Assembly: GCF_009665255.1 (NCBI RefSeq)
Contig: NZ_CP035687.1
Span: 620,001-684,000, forward strand
Length of the DNA stretch: 64,000 bases
Direction of reading: 5' to 3'
Source of the DNA: Vibrio metoecus
GTDB lineage: Bacteria > Pseudomonadota > Gammaproteobacteria > Enterobacterales > Vibrionaceae
A program made the translations under genes and the position numbers. A model generated the notes under the pieces. That model searched no databases. It had not been told where the DNA came from and saw only the letters and a program-made list of their open reading frames with translations. This document shows positions 35,969-45,450 of this stretch, one piece after another. Numbering within the stretch: position 1 is the first letter of the stretch; every line of letters starts with the position of its first letter.

Positions 35969-38110
35969 CTAGAACACATACTTAGCGTGGAGGGTGAAAT
36001 AGCGTCCCGGCTCCGTGGAATAACGCGTGTCACTTTGCGCCACACCCGCGACGTCTTGATAGCGGATGTACTCTTTATCAAGTAGGTTGACCACGTTGAA
36101 GCTGGCACTCCATTGAGCGTTCCATTGGTAGTTGAACCCCATGTCCCAACTCACCCAACCGGCGGTGGTCGCACATTCCGTTTCACTGCCTTGCTCTGTG
36201 ACGCAAGTGGAGACTCGGTTCATGGCACTTGCCCAATTCAGGCGGCTGTATGCATCCCACTGTTCACGTTGGTAGTTGATCTGCACATTGCCTTCTAAGG
36301 GCGTCAAGGTACGAACATACTGGCCTTGGCCATCTTTTCCGTTCACATACCCCAGTTTGTTTTCAAAGCTCCAACGCTCATCTAGGCGATGAACTAACGA
36401 CATTTCAGCCCCGTAGGTTTTGACTCCGGCAATATTTTGGTACTGCTGGATCACTGAACCCGTGGTGTCGTCATAGCCGACTTGTTTGACATCGATAAAG
36501 TTATCGAAGAGGGAATAAAAAACCGCCACATAGAGCTGAGTCTGACCATTGTCGTATTTGCTTCCCAACTCGAAACTGTCACTGGTTTCAGCGCGCAACT
36601 TATTGTTGGGTTTGATCATAAATGGCGTCAGGGGAACGAAACTGTGGTCGCTTGCCCCATAGGCTTTATCGTAACTTGGCGCACGAAAACCGTGGTTATA
36701 GCTCAGGTACGTGTTCCACTCTGGATGCCATTGATAGGCAACGGAGGCACTCGGCGACCATTCGCTACTGCCCATCGTCACCACTTTGTAGCCCTGAATG
36801 CGATCGGCACTTTTTGGCGTCAGCTTTTGCGCATCAAAGCGTAAACCGGCCGTCAGTGCCCAATCACCGAACGTGAAGTGATCTTGCCCATACACGCCAA
36901 AACGATACTCGCGCGCGGGTGCAAAAGGTTCGTCCGGTTGCTGCTGCTCGCCCGACGATTCAATCACACGCATGGTTTTCGGACGTTGATAATCATGCCC
37001 ATCAACGCTCATTCCATACGTGAACTGGTGCAACTTCTCTGCTTGTGGCCACTCTTTTTGCGCATTGAGTGTGGCTCCTAACGCGGCATCGTCAAAACCT
37101 TCATCTCGCAATTCACGACGATAGGAAAGGATGCCCGAGCCAGAAAGATCGTTCGACATTAAACGGTTCGTTTGGGTGATGTTGTTTGTGCTGCGCCAGT
37201 AAAGTTTCCCTTCCAGCGTATCCATCCAAGCCAAGTAAGCATCATAATCTGCGCCAACACTTATCAGGCGCGTCTGGCTACGTTGATACTCATTAAACGT
37301 CACTAAATCCCATTTATCGTCTTTTTGGATCGAAGCGGAACCTTCACGGCGTTGCGCGTTATCATCAAAATATTCTAAGCGGGTTTTCAAACGCAGCGTA
37401 TCGTTCAACCAGTAATGGTGAGTAAGCGCGAGGTTGTAACCCTCCACTTCACGGTGATACAAATCCTGCTCAAAGTTACGCGTTTCTTCACCTTGCCAAT
37501 AGTCTACCGTCAACAAGGTTTCGCCATCACCACGACGCATCGCCAACGCATGGCTGCCTTGGTAACGATTGCTGATACCGCTGTAAGTCAACGCGGCATC
37601 GACGTAATAGTCACGGTCATACAGATAATCTTCCGGCGTTTTGCTCTCGATAATCACTACACCGCCAATCGCACCAGAACCGTATAGCGTTGAGCTTGCC
37701 CCTTTCACAACTTGCACTTGTTTGACCTGACTCAAGCTAAAGGTATTGCGGCCATATTTGTCGTTAATATCGGCTGCGCCATAGCCATCAGCGCTTTGTA
37801 CCCCATCGCGCACAATCGCAATGCGGTTGCCGGTCATACCACGAATCGTGATATTTTGTGGACGCCCCGCTCCGCCAGTGACGCTCACGCCCGGCTCTTG
37901 GTTCAGTGCATCATACAACTCAGTCTTGCCTTGCTTTTCAAGAGTTTCCCCTTCAAGCACCGCGACTGAACCTGCCACTTCTGACAACGGTTGTTCAATT
38001 CGATTGGCTGTTACCACCACTTCTTCATAGTGGCTTGGCTCAGATTCGGCATGAGCGAACCCCGCCGCGAGTACACTAAGTACCGCAGCTGATACTGGAG
38101 AAAGCTTCAT
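35969..38110 (-). CDS. hasR: TonB-dependent haem receptor HasR
   Basis: The 713-residue outer-membrane receptor has a signal peptide (about 1-21, AHA before ESEP), TonB box EEVVVTA (about 29-35), plug domain (about 40-150: NQEPGVSVTGGAG, ITIRGMTGNRIAIVRDGV, VVKGASSTLYGSGAIGG) and a 22-strand barrel ending in AKYVF. The haem-receptor FRAP box is present (HGFRAPSYDKAYG, about 493) and an NPNL-like segment (PNNKLRAETSDSFELG) follows. V. cholerae HasR (VCA0064 by memory) is one of its three haem receptors. Its start overlaps the stop of the S9 peptidase (TAATG). Confidence 0.9.
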   Translation of the reverse strand: MKLSPVSAAVLSVLAAGFAHAESEPSHYEEVVVTANRIEQPLSEVAGSVAVLEGETLEKQGKTELYDALNQEPGVSVTGGAGRPQNITIRGMTGNRIAIVRDGVQSADGYGAADINDKYGRNTFSLSQVKQVQVVKGASSTLYGSGAIGGVVIIESKTPEDYLYDRDYYVDAALTYSGISNRYQGSHALAMRRGDGETLLTVDYWQGEETRNFEQDLYHREVEGYNLALTHHYWLNDTLRLKTRLEYFDDNAQRREGSASIQKDDKWDLVTFNEYQRSQTRLISVGADYDAYLAWMDTLEGKLYWRSTNNITQTNRLMSNDLSGSGILSYRRELRDEGFDDAALGATLNAQKEWPQAEKLHQFTYGMSVDGHDYQRPKTMRVIESSGEQQQPDEPFAPAREYRFGVYGQDHFTFGDWALTAGLRFDAQKLTPKSADRIQGYKVVTMGSSEWSPSASVAYQWHPEWNTYLSYNHGFRAPSYDKAYGASDHSFVPLTPFMIKPNNKLRAETSDSFELGSKYDNGQTQLYVAVFYSLFDNFIDVKQVGYDDTTGSVIQQYQNIAGVKTYGAEMSLVHRLDERWSFENKLGYVNGKDGQGQYVRTLTPLEGNVQINYQREQWDAYSRLNWASAMNRVSTCVTEQGSETECATTAGWVSWDMGFNYQWNAQWSASFNVVNLLDKEYIRYQDVAGVAQSDTRYSTEPGRYFTLHAKYVF

Positions 38111-40110
38111 TACTGCCCCGCTTTTCTGTTTTTATCTAAGGTGAGAAAGAAAGCATATTCACGCGCCTGTTTTTCGAGCGCTTGGCGCCGATCACTGGCG
38201 TGACCCGCCTGAAAATCCGTGGATAAAAGATAAGGTCCCGCCCCTTGTGACAAGTCACTCAGACGAGCGAGATAACGAGCCCCTTCCCAATAAGGCACTC
38301 GGTTATCCCACCAACCGACATTAACGAATGTCGGCGGATAAACCGCGGCGCGCAGATTGCTCACCGGATCATAAGCAGCCATGACTTGACGCTGTTCCGG
38401 TAGTGTTGGGTTACCCCATTCCTGATACTGTTGGGCGGTCAATGCTTGACTGGTATCACTCATACTGGCCAGCACATCGACAAACGGTACTTGCAGTACG
38501 GCTGCGGCAAATAAATCAGGCTGCTGATTGAGCGCCGCCGCGACTAACGTGCCGCCCGCACTCCCACCGATGGCATAAATGGCTCGGGTGCCTTGATCAA
38601 AATGCGTCAAAAATCGAGCCGCTGCGAGGAAATCGTCAATGCCGTTTTGTTTATTCAGTCCAGCGCCAGCTTGATGCCACGCTTCACCGAGATAGCCGCC
38701 GCCACGCACATGAGCAATCGCGTAGATCATGCCGCGATCAAGCAAGCTGACAATTTGCGGCATAAAATAGGGCTTCATCGTCACGCCGTAAGCACCATAG
38801 CCATACAGCACCACACTGCTGCTTGGTGTCAACTTGTCTCGCCGATACGCCAACGTGACAGGGACCTTAATGCCGCCTTGCGCAACCCAAGCCGTATGAG
38901 TTTGATATTGAGCAGAGTCAAACCCCGCGTAGCTATCTTGACTTAACGTTTGCCACTGTAACTGTGCTACATCCAATTCATGCCAGCTGGCTGGCTCGGT
39001 CATCGACATGGCACGCACTCGCAAGCGATTGCTAGGTGCATCACCATTACGGGAAATCCAAGCCACTTGTCCCAAGGCTTGTAACTCAAAGTGAGTACGC
39101 ACTTCGCCTTGGTAATCGAGAACCCAAATTTTCGGTGCTAAGGATTGATCTTCCACCAACACAATCCCTGCATCAAACAAATAAAAATTGCTCAGTGAGC
39201 CTATTTCTTTGTGTGTGATGAACGGTTGCCAATTCAGCTCCGCTTGCGGTAACGGTTGGCGATAAAGCTGGAATGTCCCTTGATGATTACTGTTGATGTA
39301 AAGCGTGTCACCCAACACATCGACGTAATACTCCACCCCCTCTTCGGCACTGCGCAACCATGGCATCAAACGACCCGTTTGCGTATCCAAAAGACGTTGT
39401 TGGGTCGCGTTTTCATTATTTTGCTGTATCACGACATAACGCGGATTACTGGCAGAATAGAGCGAAAACAGCCACTCAGCCGAGCGCCACTCATCAAGCT
39501 GAGTGGATTGGCCACTCGCTAACTCAAAACGTTGCAACTGAGTGTTGCCATTCAAATCGGATAAGTAATAAAGGCTTTTACCATCCGGAGCCCAAACAAA
39601 GTAAGTGCTCGCAGTTGCAGAAATAACTCGCTCGGTACGATCGGTTACATGCACTAGGGTGATCCTATACTGCTCGTCACCACGGGTATCTTCCGCTAAT
39701 GCAATCCACTCTCCTGAGGTATCCGGCATCCACGCCGCTAATTGGTAGTAATCAAAGGCGTCAGCACGCACCGAGAGATTAAGAAGTGGTTTTATGTCAT
39801 CCGGTGCATTGATTTTGACCAGCTGTCGATCGCCATTCCATTGGATATCGTTGTACTGCTGATGCGATCGGATCAATGCCGGTGATGGCGCTTTATGCTG
39901 CGCCGTTTGTTGCCATTCTCCGACCAATGCCTGAATGTCAGAGCTATGCGGTTCAAACCAGCGGTCGGCTTTCACATTTTGATCGTTCAGGTACTGTTTC
40001 ACACGAGGCTCTGAACGGGAGTCATCACGAAGCCATTGGTAGGAATTGTCTGCGTAGGCATGAAAAACCGACAGAGATGTCGTCAGTGCCAATACATTGA
40101 GCAGTTTCAT
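38110..40110 (-). CDS. Exported prolyl oligopeptidase (S9A)
   Basis: The 666-residue serine peptidase has a signal peptide (about 1-20, HAYA before DNS), a seven-bladed beta-propeller (about 60-390) and a C-terminal alpha/beta hydrolase domain. The nucleophile is in GGSAGGTLVAAAL (about 516), Asp in WWDNRVPYWEG (about 603) and His in GHASDRRQALEKQ (about 637). S9A enzymes cut short proline-containing peptides. It is the first gene of the haem operon and is exported, unlike the usual cytoplasmic protease II, so it may finish peptides released by the metalloprotease. RBS weak; a Fur-like box lies about 60 bases upstream. Confidence 0.9.
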   Translation of the reverse strand: MKLLNVLALTTSLSVFHAYADNSYQWLRDDSRSEPRVKQYLNDQNVKADRWFEPHSSDIQALVGEWQQTAQHKAPSPALIRSHQQYNDIQWNGDRQLVKINAPDDIKPLLNLSVRADAFDYYQLAAWMPDTSGEWIALAEDTRGDEQYRITLVHVTDRTERVISATASTYFVWAPDGKSLYYLSDLNGNTQLQRFELASGQSTQLDEWRSAEWLFSLYSASNPRYVVIQQNNENATQQRLLDTQTGRLMPWLRSAEEGVEYYVDVLGDTLYINSNHQGTFQLYRQPLPQAELNWQPFITHKEIGSLSNFYLFDAGIVLVEDQSLAPKIWVLDYQGEVRTHFELQALGQVAWISRNGDAPSNRLRVRAMSMTEPASWHELDVAQLQWQTLSQDSYAGFDSAQYQTHTAWVAQGGIKVPVTLAYRRDKLTPSSSVVLYGYGAYGVTMKPYFMPQIVSLLDRGMIYAIAHVRGGGYLGEAWHQAGAGLNKQNGIDDFLAAARFLTHFDQGTRAIYAIGGSAGGTLVAAALNQQPDLFAAAVLQVPFVDVLASMSDTSQALTAQQYQEWGNPTLPEQRQVMAAYDPVSNLRAAVYPPTFVNVGWWDNRVPYWEGARYLARLSDLSQGAGPYLLSTDFQAGHASDRRQALEKQAREYAFFLTLDKNRKAGQ

Positions 40111-40170
40111 CGAAATAGTGATTACTATAAGAAATAAAAATCGGTCGCCACTCTAACACAAATACAAACA

Positions 40171-40189
40171 AGATCAATTATCATTTAGA
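40171..40189 (-). promoter_or_regulatory. Fur-box-like site upstream of the haem operon
   Basis: On the minus strand the site reads TCTAAATGATAATTGATCT. Its core AATGATAAT matches the Fur consensus GATAATGATAATCATTATC over 9 contiguous bases. It lies about 60-80 bases before the S9 peptidase start. Iron-repressed expression of hasR is known; assigning this exact site is inference. Confidence 0.65.
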
Positions 40190-40256
40190 TTTATTTAGAG
40201 TAAAACCCCTATCGATAAACTCACAGCTCAATAGATAGGTTTTCTTTCGGCATAAA

Positions 40257-40282
40257 AAAACCGCCAGAAACGGCGGTTTTTA
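40257..40282 (-). terminator. Terminator of the DEAD-box helicase gene
   Basis: AAAACCGCC / GGCGGTTTT (40257-40280) with a 6-base loop is flanked by A/T runs; on the minus strand it is followed by TTTTTTATG. Confidence 0.85.
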
Positions 40283-40308
40283 TTCAAGCTCAGCTCAAGT
40301 TCGAGCAA

Positions 40309-41667
40309 TTATTCGATCTCATTTTCCTGATCAAGTTCAGGCTTCGGTGCCACTTTCTTTTTCGGAATAAATACCGAATCACCCACTGCAACGTTTTGAT
40401 AGAAACTCTTATCACGCGAAACTGGTTTTTTCGCTTTGGCCGGAGCTTTCGTTTTGTTCACACGTTTACTTGGCGCAGCTTTAGGCATCGCTTGACGTGG
40501 TTTTAGGCCTTTAAACTTACCTTGCAGTCCTTCCAGCACTTCAAACTGAATATCTTGTTGTAAGAAAGCTTCCACTCGTTTGAAACTATCCCAATCTTTA
40601 GGCCCAACCAGCGACATCGCATCACCTTTGTTACCCGCACGACCAGTACGACCAATACGGTGAACGTACTCTTCCGTATGTTTTGGCATATCAAAGTTGA
40701 TCACATGGGTGACCGATGGAATATCAAGCCCGCGAGAAGCCACATCGGTTGTCACTAAAATCTTAAATACGGTGCGCTCAAACTGACTCATGATGGTGTT
40801 GCGTTGTGTTTGGTTTAGGTTACCGCTCAACGCAACCGCTTTGAGGTTACTCTTATTGAGTTTTTCGGTCAGGCGATCGGTATCAGCACGCGTTGCGGTA
40901 AAGATGATCACTTGACGGTACTCTGCATCTGCAAGAATGCGATCCAACAAAGCTTCTTTATGGTCCAAATGGTCACACAGGTAGAAGTGTTGAGTAATGT
41001 CTTTATGCTCTTCACAACCCACACCAATAGCGATGCGTTTTGGCTCATTGAGCATTTCCATCGCCATGTCATTCACATCGGCGTGATCCAAAGTTGCAGA
41101 AAACATCAATGTTTGACGGCGACGATGCTTCGCAGCGTTATGGATACGGCGCAACTCTTTGGCAAAACCCAAATCCAGCATACGGTCGGCTTCATCTAGC
41201 ACTAGCGTTTCTAAACCTTCCAGAAACAGTGAACGGTGATCCAAATGATCGGCTAAACGTCCCGGCGTGGCCACAATAAAGCGAGGACCACGAGCTAACG
41301 CCTTCACCTGGTCGTTAAAGTTCTCACCACCCGTGATTAACGTCGCCGTGTAGCTAAGGCCTGCAAGCATAGAACGCAGTTCACCATACACTTGTTTTGC
41401 CAATTCACGAGTTGGAACCAAAATGACGCCACGAGGATCTTTTGCTGAAAATGCTTTGGTTTTTAAAGATTTGTGCAACATCGGCAGCACAAAGGCCAGC
41501 GTTTTGCCCGAACCTGTCTTAGATGAAGCCAACAAATCGCGACCAGCAATCGTTAACGGAATCGCCTGTTGTTGAATCTCTGTCGCTTGTTTGAAATTGT
41601 AATGCGCTAGATTTTTCAGTAAGCGATTATCTAAGCCTAAATCTTTAAATTGCAAAGTATTCTCCAT
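40309..41667 (-). CDS. DEAD-box RNA helicase
   Basis: The 452-residue helicase has the Q-motif (FKDLGLDNRLLKNLAHYNFKQATEIQQQAIP, about 5-35), motif I ASSKTGSGKT (about 48-57), PTRELA, DEAD in LVLDEADRML (about 155), SAT, VTTDVASRGLDIP and HRIGRTGRAG. The tail after about 380 is lysine-rich with KRVNKTKAPAKAKKPVS, suiting RNA binding. It fits the RhlE/SrmB-like group; the exact paralogue is not assigned. It faces away from lpp across a 315-base gap. Confidence 0.92.
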   Translation of the reverse strand: MENTLQFKDLGLDNRLLKNLAHYNFKQATEIQQQAIPLTIAGRDLLASSKTGSGKTLAFVLPMLHKSLKTKAFSAKDPRGVILVPTRELAKQVYGELRSMLAGLSYTATLITGGENFNDQVKALARGPRFIVATPGRLADHLDHRSLFLEGLETLVLDEADRMLDLGFAKELRRIHNAAKHRRRQTLMFSATLDHADVNDMAMEMLNEPKRIAIGVGCEEHKDITQHFYLCDHLDHKEALLDRILADAEYRQVIIFTATRADTDRLTEKLNKSNLKAVALSGNLNQTQRNTIMSQFERTVFKILVTTDVASRGLDIPSVTHVINFDMPKHTEEYVHRIGRTGRAGNKGDAMSLVGPKDWDSFKRVEAFLQQDIQFEVLEGLQGKFKGLKPRQAMPKAAPSKRVNKTKAPAKAKKPVSRDKSFYQNVAVGDSVFIPKKKVAPKPELDQENEIE

Positions 41668-41982
41668 CTTTGGTTCTGTTTAAAAGTACGAAGTAGATCA
41701 CGAAAAAGCCCAGTATGATAACGCAACTCACCCATTCATAGATAGTCGAGGGATAAAATAATCCCAAAATGAATAAGCCTATCGAATACAAAAACTCAAC
41801 TCATAATCTAAAAAATAAGATGCCCGACAATTTGTTGATTCGTTGTCAAATTCTTGGATTTTTTTAACTTTTGAGGGCTAGTTTTGCGCAAAATAGCGAC
41901 TACAATTGAAGCGTCCATATTTTAATTTCTCATAAGTATAGGACGTAACTGATACCGACTTTACCAAGTTAAGGAGTTCTCT
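41668..41982. other. Control region between helicase gene and lpp
   Basis: No gene seen. A small hairpin GGGAT-AAAATA-ATCCC is at about 41751-41766. TACAAT at 41901-41906 is the best -10 candidate for lpp, giving a leader of about 70 bases. The helicase promoter must read the other way from the left half. Confidence 0.4.
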
Positions 41983-42231
41983 ATGAACAAGATGTTAATC
42001 GCAGCAGCAGCGTCTTCCGTACTTCTACTAGCGGGTTGCGCCTCTGGTCCTGATGAAGCTACCACTGCAAAAATGAACGAAATCAGCAATCAGGTCAGCG
42101 AACTGAACTCGCAAGTTGCTGCACTGACATCAAAAGTGGATCAAGCAACTGAAGCAGCTAAAGCCGCTCAAGAAGAAGCTGCTCGCGCAAACGAACGTAT
42201 CGACAACATTGCTCAGTCTTACACCAAGTAA
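41983..42231 (+). CDS. lpp: Murein lipoprotein Lpp (Braun lipoprotein)
   Basis: The 82-residue lipoprotein precursor has lipobox LLLAGC with Cys 19, then a heptad-repeat trimeric coiled coil (MNEISNQVSELNSQVAALTSKVD and on) and a C-terminal Lys (SYTK) that can be joined to peptidoglycan. RBS AAGGAG gives strong initiation. An L,D-transpeptidase gene lies convergently just downstream and could make the Lpp-peptidoglycan bond. Confidence 0.95.
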   Translation: MNKMLIAAAASSVLLLAGCASGPDEATTAKMNEISNQVSELNSQVAALTSKVDQATEAAKAAQEEAARANERIDNIAQSYTK

Positions 42232-42255
42232 TTCCTGAGTCATTGACTGAATTGA

Positions 42256-42284
42256 AGAGCCAGCGATTGCTGGCTCTTTTTTCT
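42256..42284. terminator. Terminator between lpp and the L,D-transpeptidase gene
   Basis: AGAGCCAGC / GCTGGCTCT with a 4-base loop is followed by TTTTTTCTC; it is shaped for the plus strand (lpp). Confidence 0.9.
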
Positions 42285-42301
42285 CTGACGTTAAATACCG
42301 A

Positions 42302-43222
42302 TTATTGCTCAGCCGATTCCCAAACTGGTGGAGCAATTTCTACTGGAACACCATTTTGCGCCAAAATAGCGGCACGCGCTTTAGCATCTGAGACCTTATT
42401 TTCGTCTAACCACCAGCTCAGTTCTTGTGGCATCACTAAGGCGTGTTTAACACCGTCACTGCGGGTTAAAGGTTCGTGCACTTCAATAAACACACTGCGA
42501 TCCGGCTCTAAAGCGACTTTGATCGGCTCGTTAATAATGCGAACTTTTTCGCCGCGTTCCACTTGCTGAAATAACCACTCGATATCTTTCGGGTCCATAC
42601 GAATACAGCCTGAACTCACGCGCATACCAATCCCAAAATCTTTGTTGGTGCCGTGGATCAAATACTCACCCGACCCATAAGCCAATCGCATCGCGTAATC
42701 CCCCAGTGGGTTATCTGGCCCAGCCGGTACCACTGCGGGTAAAATATCCCCTTTGGCTTTATGTTCACGACGAATCGATTCCGGCGGTGTCCACGTCGGG
42801 TTCTTGCGCTTACTGCTGATGGAGGTTTGCATCACAGGGGTATCACGCCCAATCCGACCGATACCAACGGGGAAAATATGCACTTTCCCTTCATCAGGAC
42901 GAAAGTAATAAAGACGCAGCTCAGCCAGATTAATTACAATTCCTTCATAAGGAATTTTCGGCAGAATAATTTGTGCAGGAATTGCAAGAACAAAGCCTTC
43001 TTGTGGTAAGAAAGGGTCGACACCGCGGTTTGCTGCCATCAACGCTAGCAGACCAATATCGTACTGTTTTGCAATGTCCGACAGGGTTTGTCCTTTTTGA
43101 ATTTCATGGTACTGCGTATTGCCGACAATACTGCTGCCCTCAACAGGCAATTCAAACACAGCAGCATTTACACCGTAACTGATGGCCCACGCACAACCGA
43201 TTGCCCAAACTTTCTGCCACAT
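42302..43222 (-). CDS. Periplasmic L,D-transpeptidase (YkuD) with LysM
   Basis: The 306-residue enzyme has a signal peptide (about 1-20, VNA), a LysM motif (EIQKGQTLSDIAKQYDIG, about 42-59) and a YkuD catalytic domain (about 95-225) with HGTNKDFGIGMRVSSGCIRM (about 189-208); the nucleophilic Cys is in SSGC. It makes 3-3 cross-links or attaches Lpp to peptidoglycan; this is probably the enzyme named LdtA in V. cholerae, but I am not sure. It starts 8 bases after the photolyase stop, so it belongs to that operon. Confidence 0.9.
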   Translation of the reverse strand: MWQKVWAIGCAWAISYGVNAAVFELPVEGSSIVGNTQYHEIQKGQTLSDIAKQYDIGLLALMAANRGVDPFLPQEGFVLAIPAQIILPKIPYEGIVINLAELRLYYFRPDEGKVHIFPVGIGRIGRDTPVMQTSISSKRKNPTWTPPESIRREHKAKGDILPAVVPAGPDNPLGDYAMRLAYGSGEYLIHGTNKDFGIGMRVSSGCIRMDPKDIEWLFQQVERGEKVRIINEPIKVALEPDRSVFIEVHEPLTRSDGVKHALVMPQELSWWLDENKVSDAKARAAILAQNGVPVEIAPPVWESAEQ

Positions 43223-43230
43223 ACTGCTGA

Positions 43231-44640
43231 TTATCCCTTCGCTGTTTTATACAAGCGTAAGGTTACTTCTCTTTCCTGTTTATGATCAACTAGTCGCGCA
43301 GGATATGACACGCTATTGACCGCAGGATAAGTCCAAGGCTGGTGAATATACGCGGCCGACATTGAGCGTAATTCCGGAACCCAGTGACGGATGAACTCTC
43401 CTTGTGGGTCAAATTTCTCCCCCTGACTGACTGGGTTGAAAATTCGGAAATACGGTTGCCCATCGCAGCCCGTGGAAGCGCACCACTGCCAGCCACCGTT
43501 GTTGGCTGCATAATCACCATCGATCAGCTTACTCATAAAATAACGCTCGCCCCAGCGCCAATCGATATGCAAGTCTTTAGTGAGAAAACTCGCCACAATC
43601 ATGCGCAACCGATTATGCATCCATCCCGTTTGATTGAGCTGTCGCATCGCAGCATCAACAATCGGATAACCGGTGGTTCCTTCACACCAACGTTGGAATT
43701 TTTCGTTATCGTTCCACCATTCAAGTCGCGAACCCCATTCATGAAAATCACGGCTTTTTGAAATGTTGGGTTCAATCGCCACTAAGTGTTGATAGAACTC
43801 ACGCCAAATCAGCTCGCTCAACCAGACTTGCGCCCCCTCGCTAAGAGCCCCCATCGAGGATTCTCGGTACAGACGCGCCACACATTGTCGTGCCGATAAC
43901 GCCCCAATCGCCAGATAGGGAGAGAGTACACTCGTCCCTTCGCGCGCTGGAAAATCACGCTGCTGATGGTAATTCTGTACTTGATCTCGACAAAAATCGC
44001 GCAATTGATTACGTATGGTTTCAAAATCGACTGGCCATGATTGGCTATCGACTCTTGGGTAATCGAATGGTTGTGCTGAATTCCAAACCCAACTTGCCCA
44101 TTCATTTGAGAGCGCCCATGGCTCCGCAGGCGGATTTTTGGCAATGATAGGCGGCTGGAACAGACTCAACCAAGCGCGTTTAAACGGAGTAAACACTTTG
44201 AAGTGTTCACCTTGCTTGGTACGAACGCAACCGGGGGGAAGGAGGCATTTGTCATCAAACGTAGCCCACGAAATGCCTCGCTCATCCAACAAAAGCTCTG
44301 TATGTCTATCGCGTTGCTGCTCATCGAGTTCATAGTCACGATTGGCGAAAACTTGCGTGGCGTTCAGCTTGCTTGCCAACTGACTCACCACCTCTGCAGC
44401 GGCCCTAAAATCCGCCACTTGTTGATATAACAGCGGCACATTAAGCGCGGCGAGTTCTTGTTGCAGTTCGCCTAACCGCCGCCAGATAAAATCGGCTTGA
44501 ATAGGTGCTAAATGATGTTGTTGCCACTGTGCCGGCGTTGCAATATAAACCGCAGCGACAGGTTCGCCGCTCGCCATCGCGGCACTCAGTGCCGTGTTAT
44601 CAAAACTACGCAAATCGCGCCGAAACCAAACCAATTTCAT
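43231..44640 (-). CDS. phr: Class I CPD DNA photolyase
   Basis: The 469-residue flavoprotein has an N-terminal antenna domain (KLVWFRRDLRSFDNTAL, about 2-18) and a C-terminal FAD/DNA domain. Signatures are SELIWREFYQHLV (about 270), GTTGYPIVDAAMRQLNQTGWMHNRLRM (about 323-350), and DGDYAANNGGWQWCASTGCDGQPYFRIFNP (about 375-405), including the FAD N5-facing Asn and the Trp electron chain. It repairs cyclobutane pyrimidine dimers in blue light. V. cholerae VCA0057 is a known CPD photolyase. It lies 9 bases after the MerR gene. Confidence 0.95.
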   Translation of the reverse strand: MKLVWFRRDLRSFDNTALSAAMASGEPVAAVYIATPAQWQQHHLAPIQADFIWRRLGELQQELAALNVPLLYQQVADFRAAAEVVSQLASKLNATQVFANRDYELDEQQRDRHTELLLDERGISWATFDDKCLLPPGCVRTKQGEHFKVFTPFKRAWLSLFQPPIIAKNPPAEPWALSNEWASWVWNSAQPFDYPRVDSQSWPVDFETIRNQLRDFCRDQVQNYHQQRDFPAREGTSVLSPYLAIGALSARQCVARLYRESSMGALSEGAQVWLSELIWREFYQHLVAIEPNISKSRDFHEWGSRLEWWNDNEKFQRWCEGTTGYPIVDAAMRQLNQTGWMHNRLRMIVASFLTKDLHIDWRWGERYFMSKLIDGDYAANNGGWQWCASTGCDGQPYFRIFNPVSQGEKFDPQGEFIRHWVPELRSMSAAYIHQPWTYPAVNSVSYPARLVDHKQEREVTLRLYKTAKG

Positions 44641-44649
44641 TCTGATACC

Positions 44650-45450
44650 TTACTGCTGTTGAAGCTGCTGCAATACTTCAGATAACACGCATTGTTGACC
44701 AAACTGCTGCTGCAAATGTACCAATGCCGATTGCTGAATAGCGGGTAACGGACGATGAGCATGCAGGGCTAACGTATGGAACTGCGCTAAACCAACGTGG
44801 TCTTGTAAGCCACGAATATCGTCAACGGCTTCAAGCAAGGTAACTTGGTAGCCCTTTTCCGCCCATGTAAGCGCCCAAAGCCATGCGTTAAGAGACCCAG
44901 CGTCATCCAAGCTCAGGCACAAACATTTGCCTTTACTGGCCGCTTTATTTTCGGCATCTAGCACAAATGCCAATTTAGTGAGCATAAGTGTGCGAAATAA
45001 CCCCATTTGCAGTGAGCGCAGCGGCCCTTTCACCCGTTCTAACGCTTCTAACACAGGGTGTATAAATTGGTTTTGCATCACCTCTAGCGGATACTCTTTC
45101 AGCACGGTGGCAATAACCTGTTCAGCTTTAGAGCGTTGCAACGCAGCCAAAGCGGTCAATAACACCTCGCACTCTTCCAACTGGGTCACTGACTGCTGGA
45201 GAAATTCCGCTTCTGGCGTACCACTTTGTAATAGAGCACCCACTTTGCCAATCGCCACCCCTTTTGCTAGCCAACTTTGGATCTGGCGGATCATCTCGAT
45301 GTCTTGTTCTGTAAATAGACGATGGCCCTTTTCGGTACGATCGGGTTGTACCAAGTTATACCGACGCTGCCACGCTCGCAGCGTCACTGGTTTTACGCCC
45401 GTTATTTCCGCCACTTCACGTATTGCGTAGTGTTTTTCATCACAAGCCAT
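44650..45450 (-). CDS. MerR-family regulator, LitR/CarH/MlrA-like, with degenerate B12-binding region
   Basis: The 266-residue protein begins with the MerR-type HTH of the MlrA/CarH/LitR group: IREVAEITGVKPVTLRAWQRRYNLVQPDRTEKGHRLF (about 9-45). The C-terminal half has the layout of a helical plus Rossmann-like B12 domain. The normal DxHxxG cobalamin motif is replaced by SLDDAGSLNAWLW (about 176-188), with no histidine, so B12-based photosensing is unlikely. It overlaps the upstream DUF523 gene by 11 bases. It probably binds the four TGTACA boxes upstream of the operon. Confidence 0.83.
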   Translation of the reverse strand: MACDEKHYAIREVAEITGVKPVTLRAWQRRYNLVQPDRTEKGHRLFTEQDIEMIRQIQSWLAKGVAIGKVGALLQSGTPEAEFLQQSVTQLEECEVLLTALAALQRSKAEQVIATVLKEYPLEVMQNQFIHPVLEALERVKGPLRSLQMGLFRTLMLTKLAFVLDAENKAASKGKCLCLSLDDAGSLNAWLWALTWAEKGYQVTLLEAVDDIRGLQDHVGLAQFHTLALHAHRPLPAIQQSALVHLQQQFGQQCVLSEVLQQLQQQ

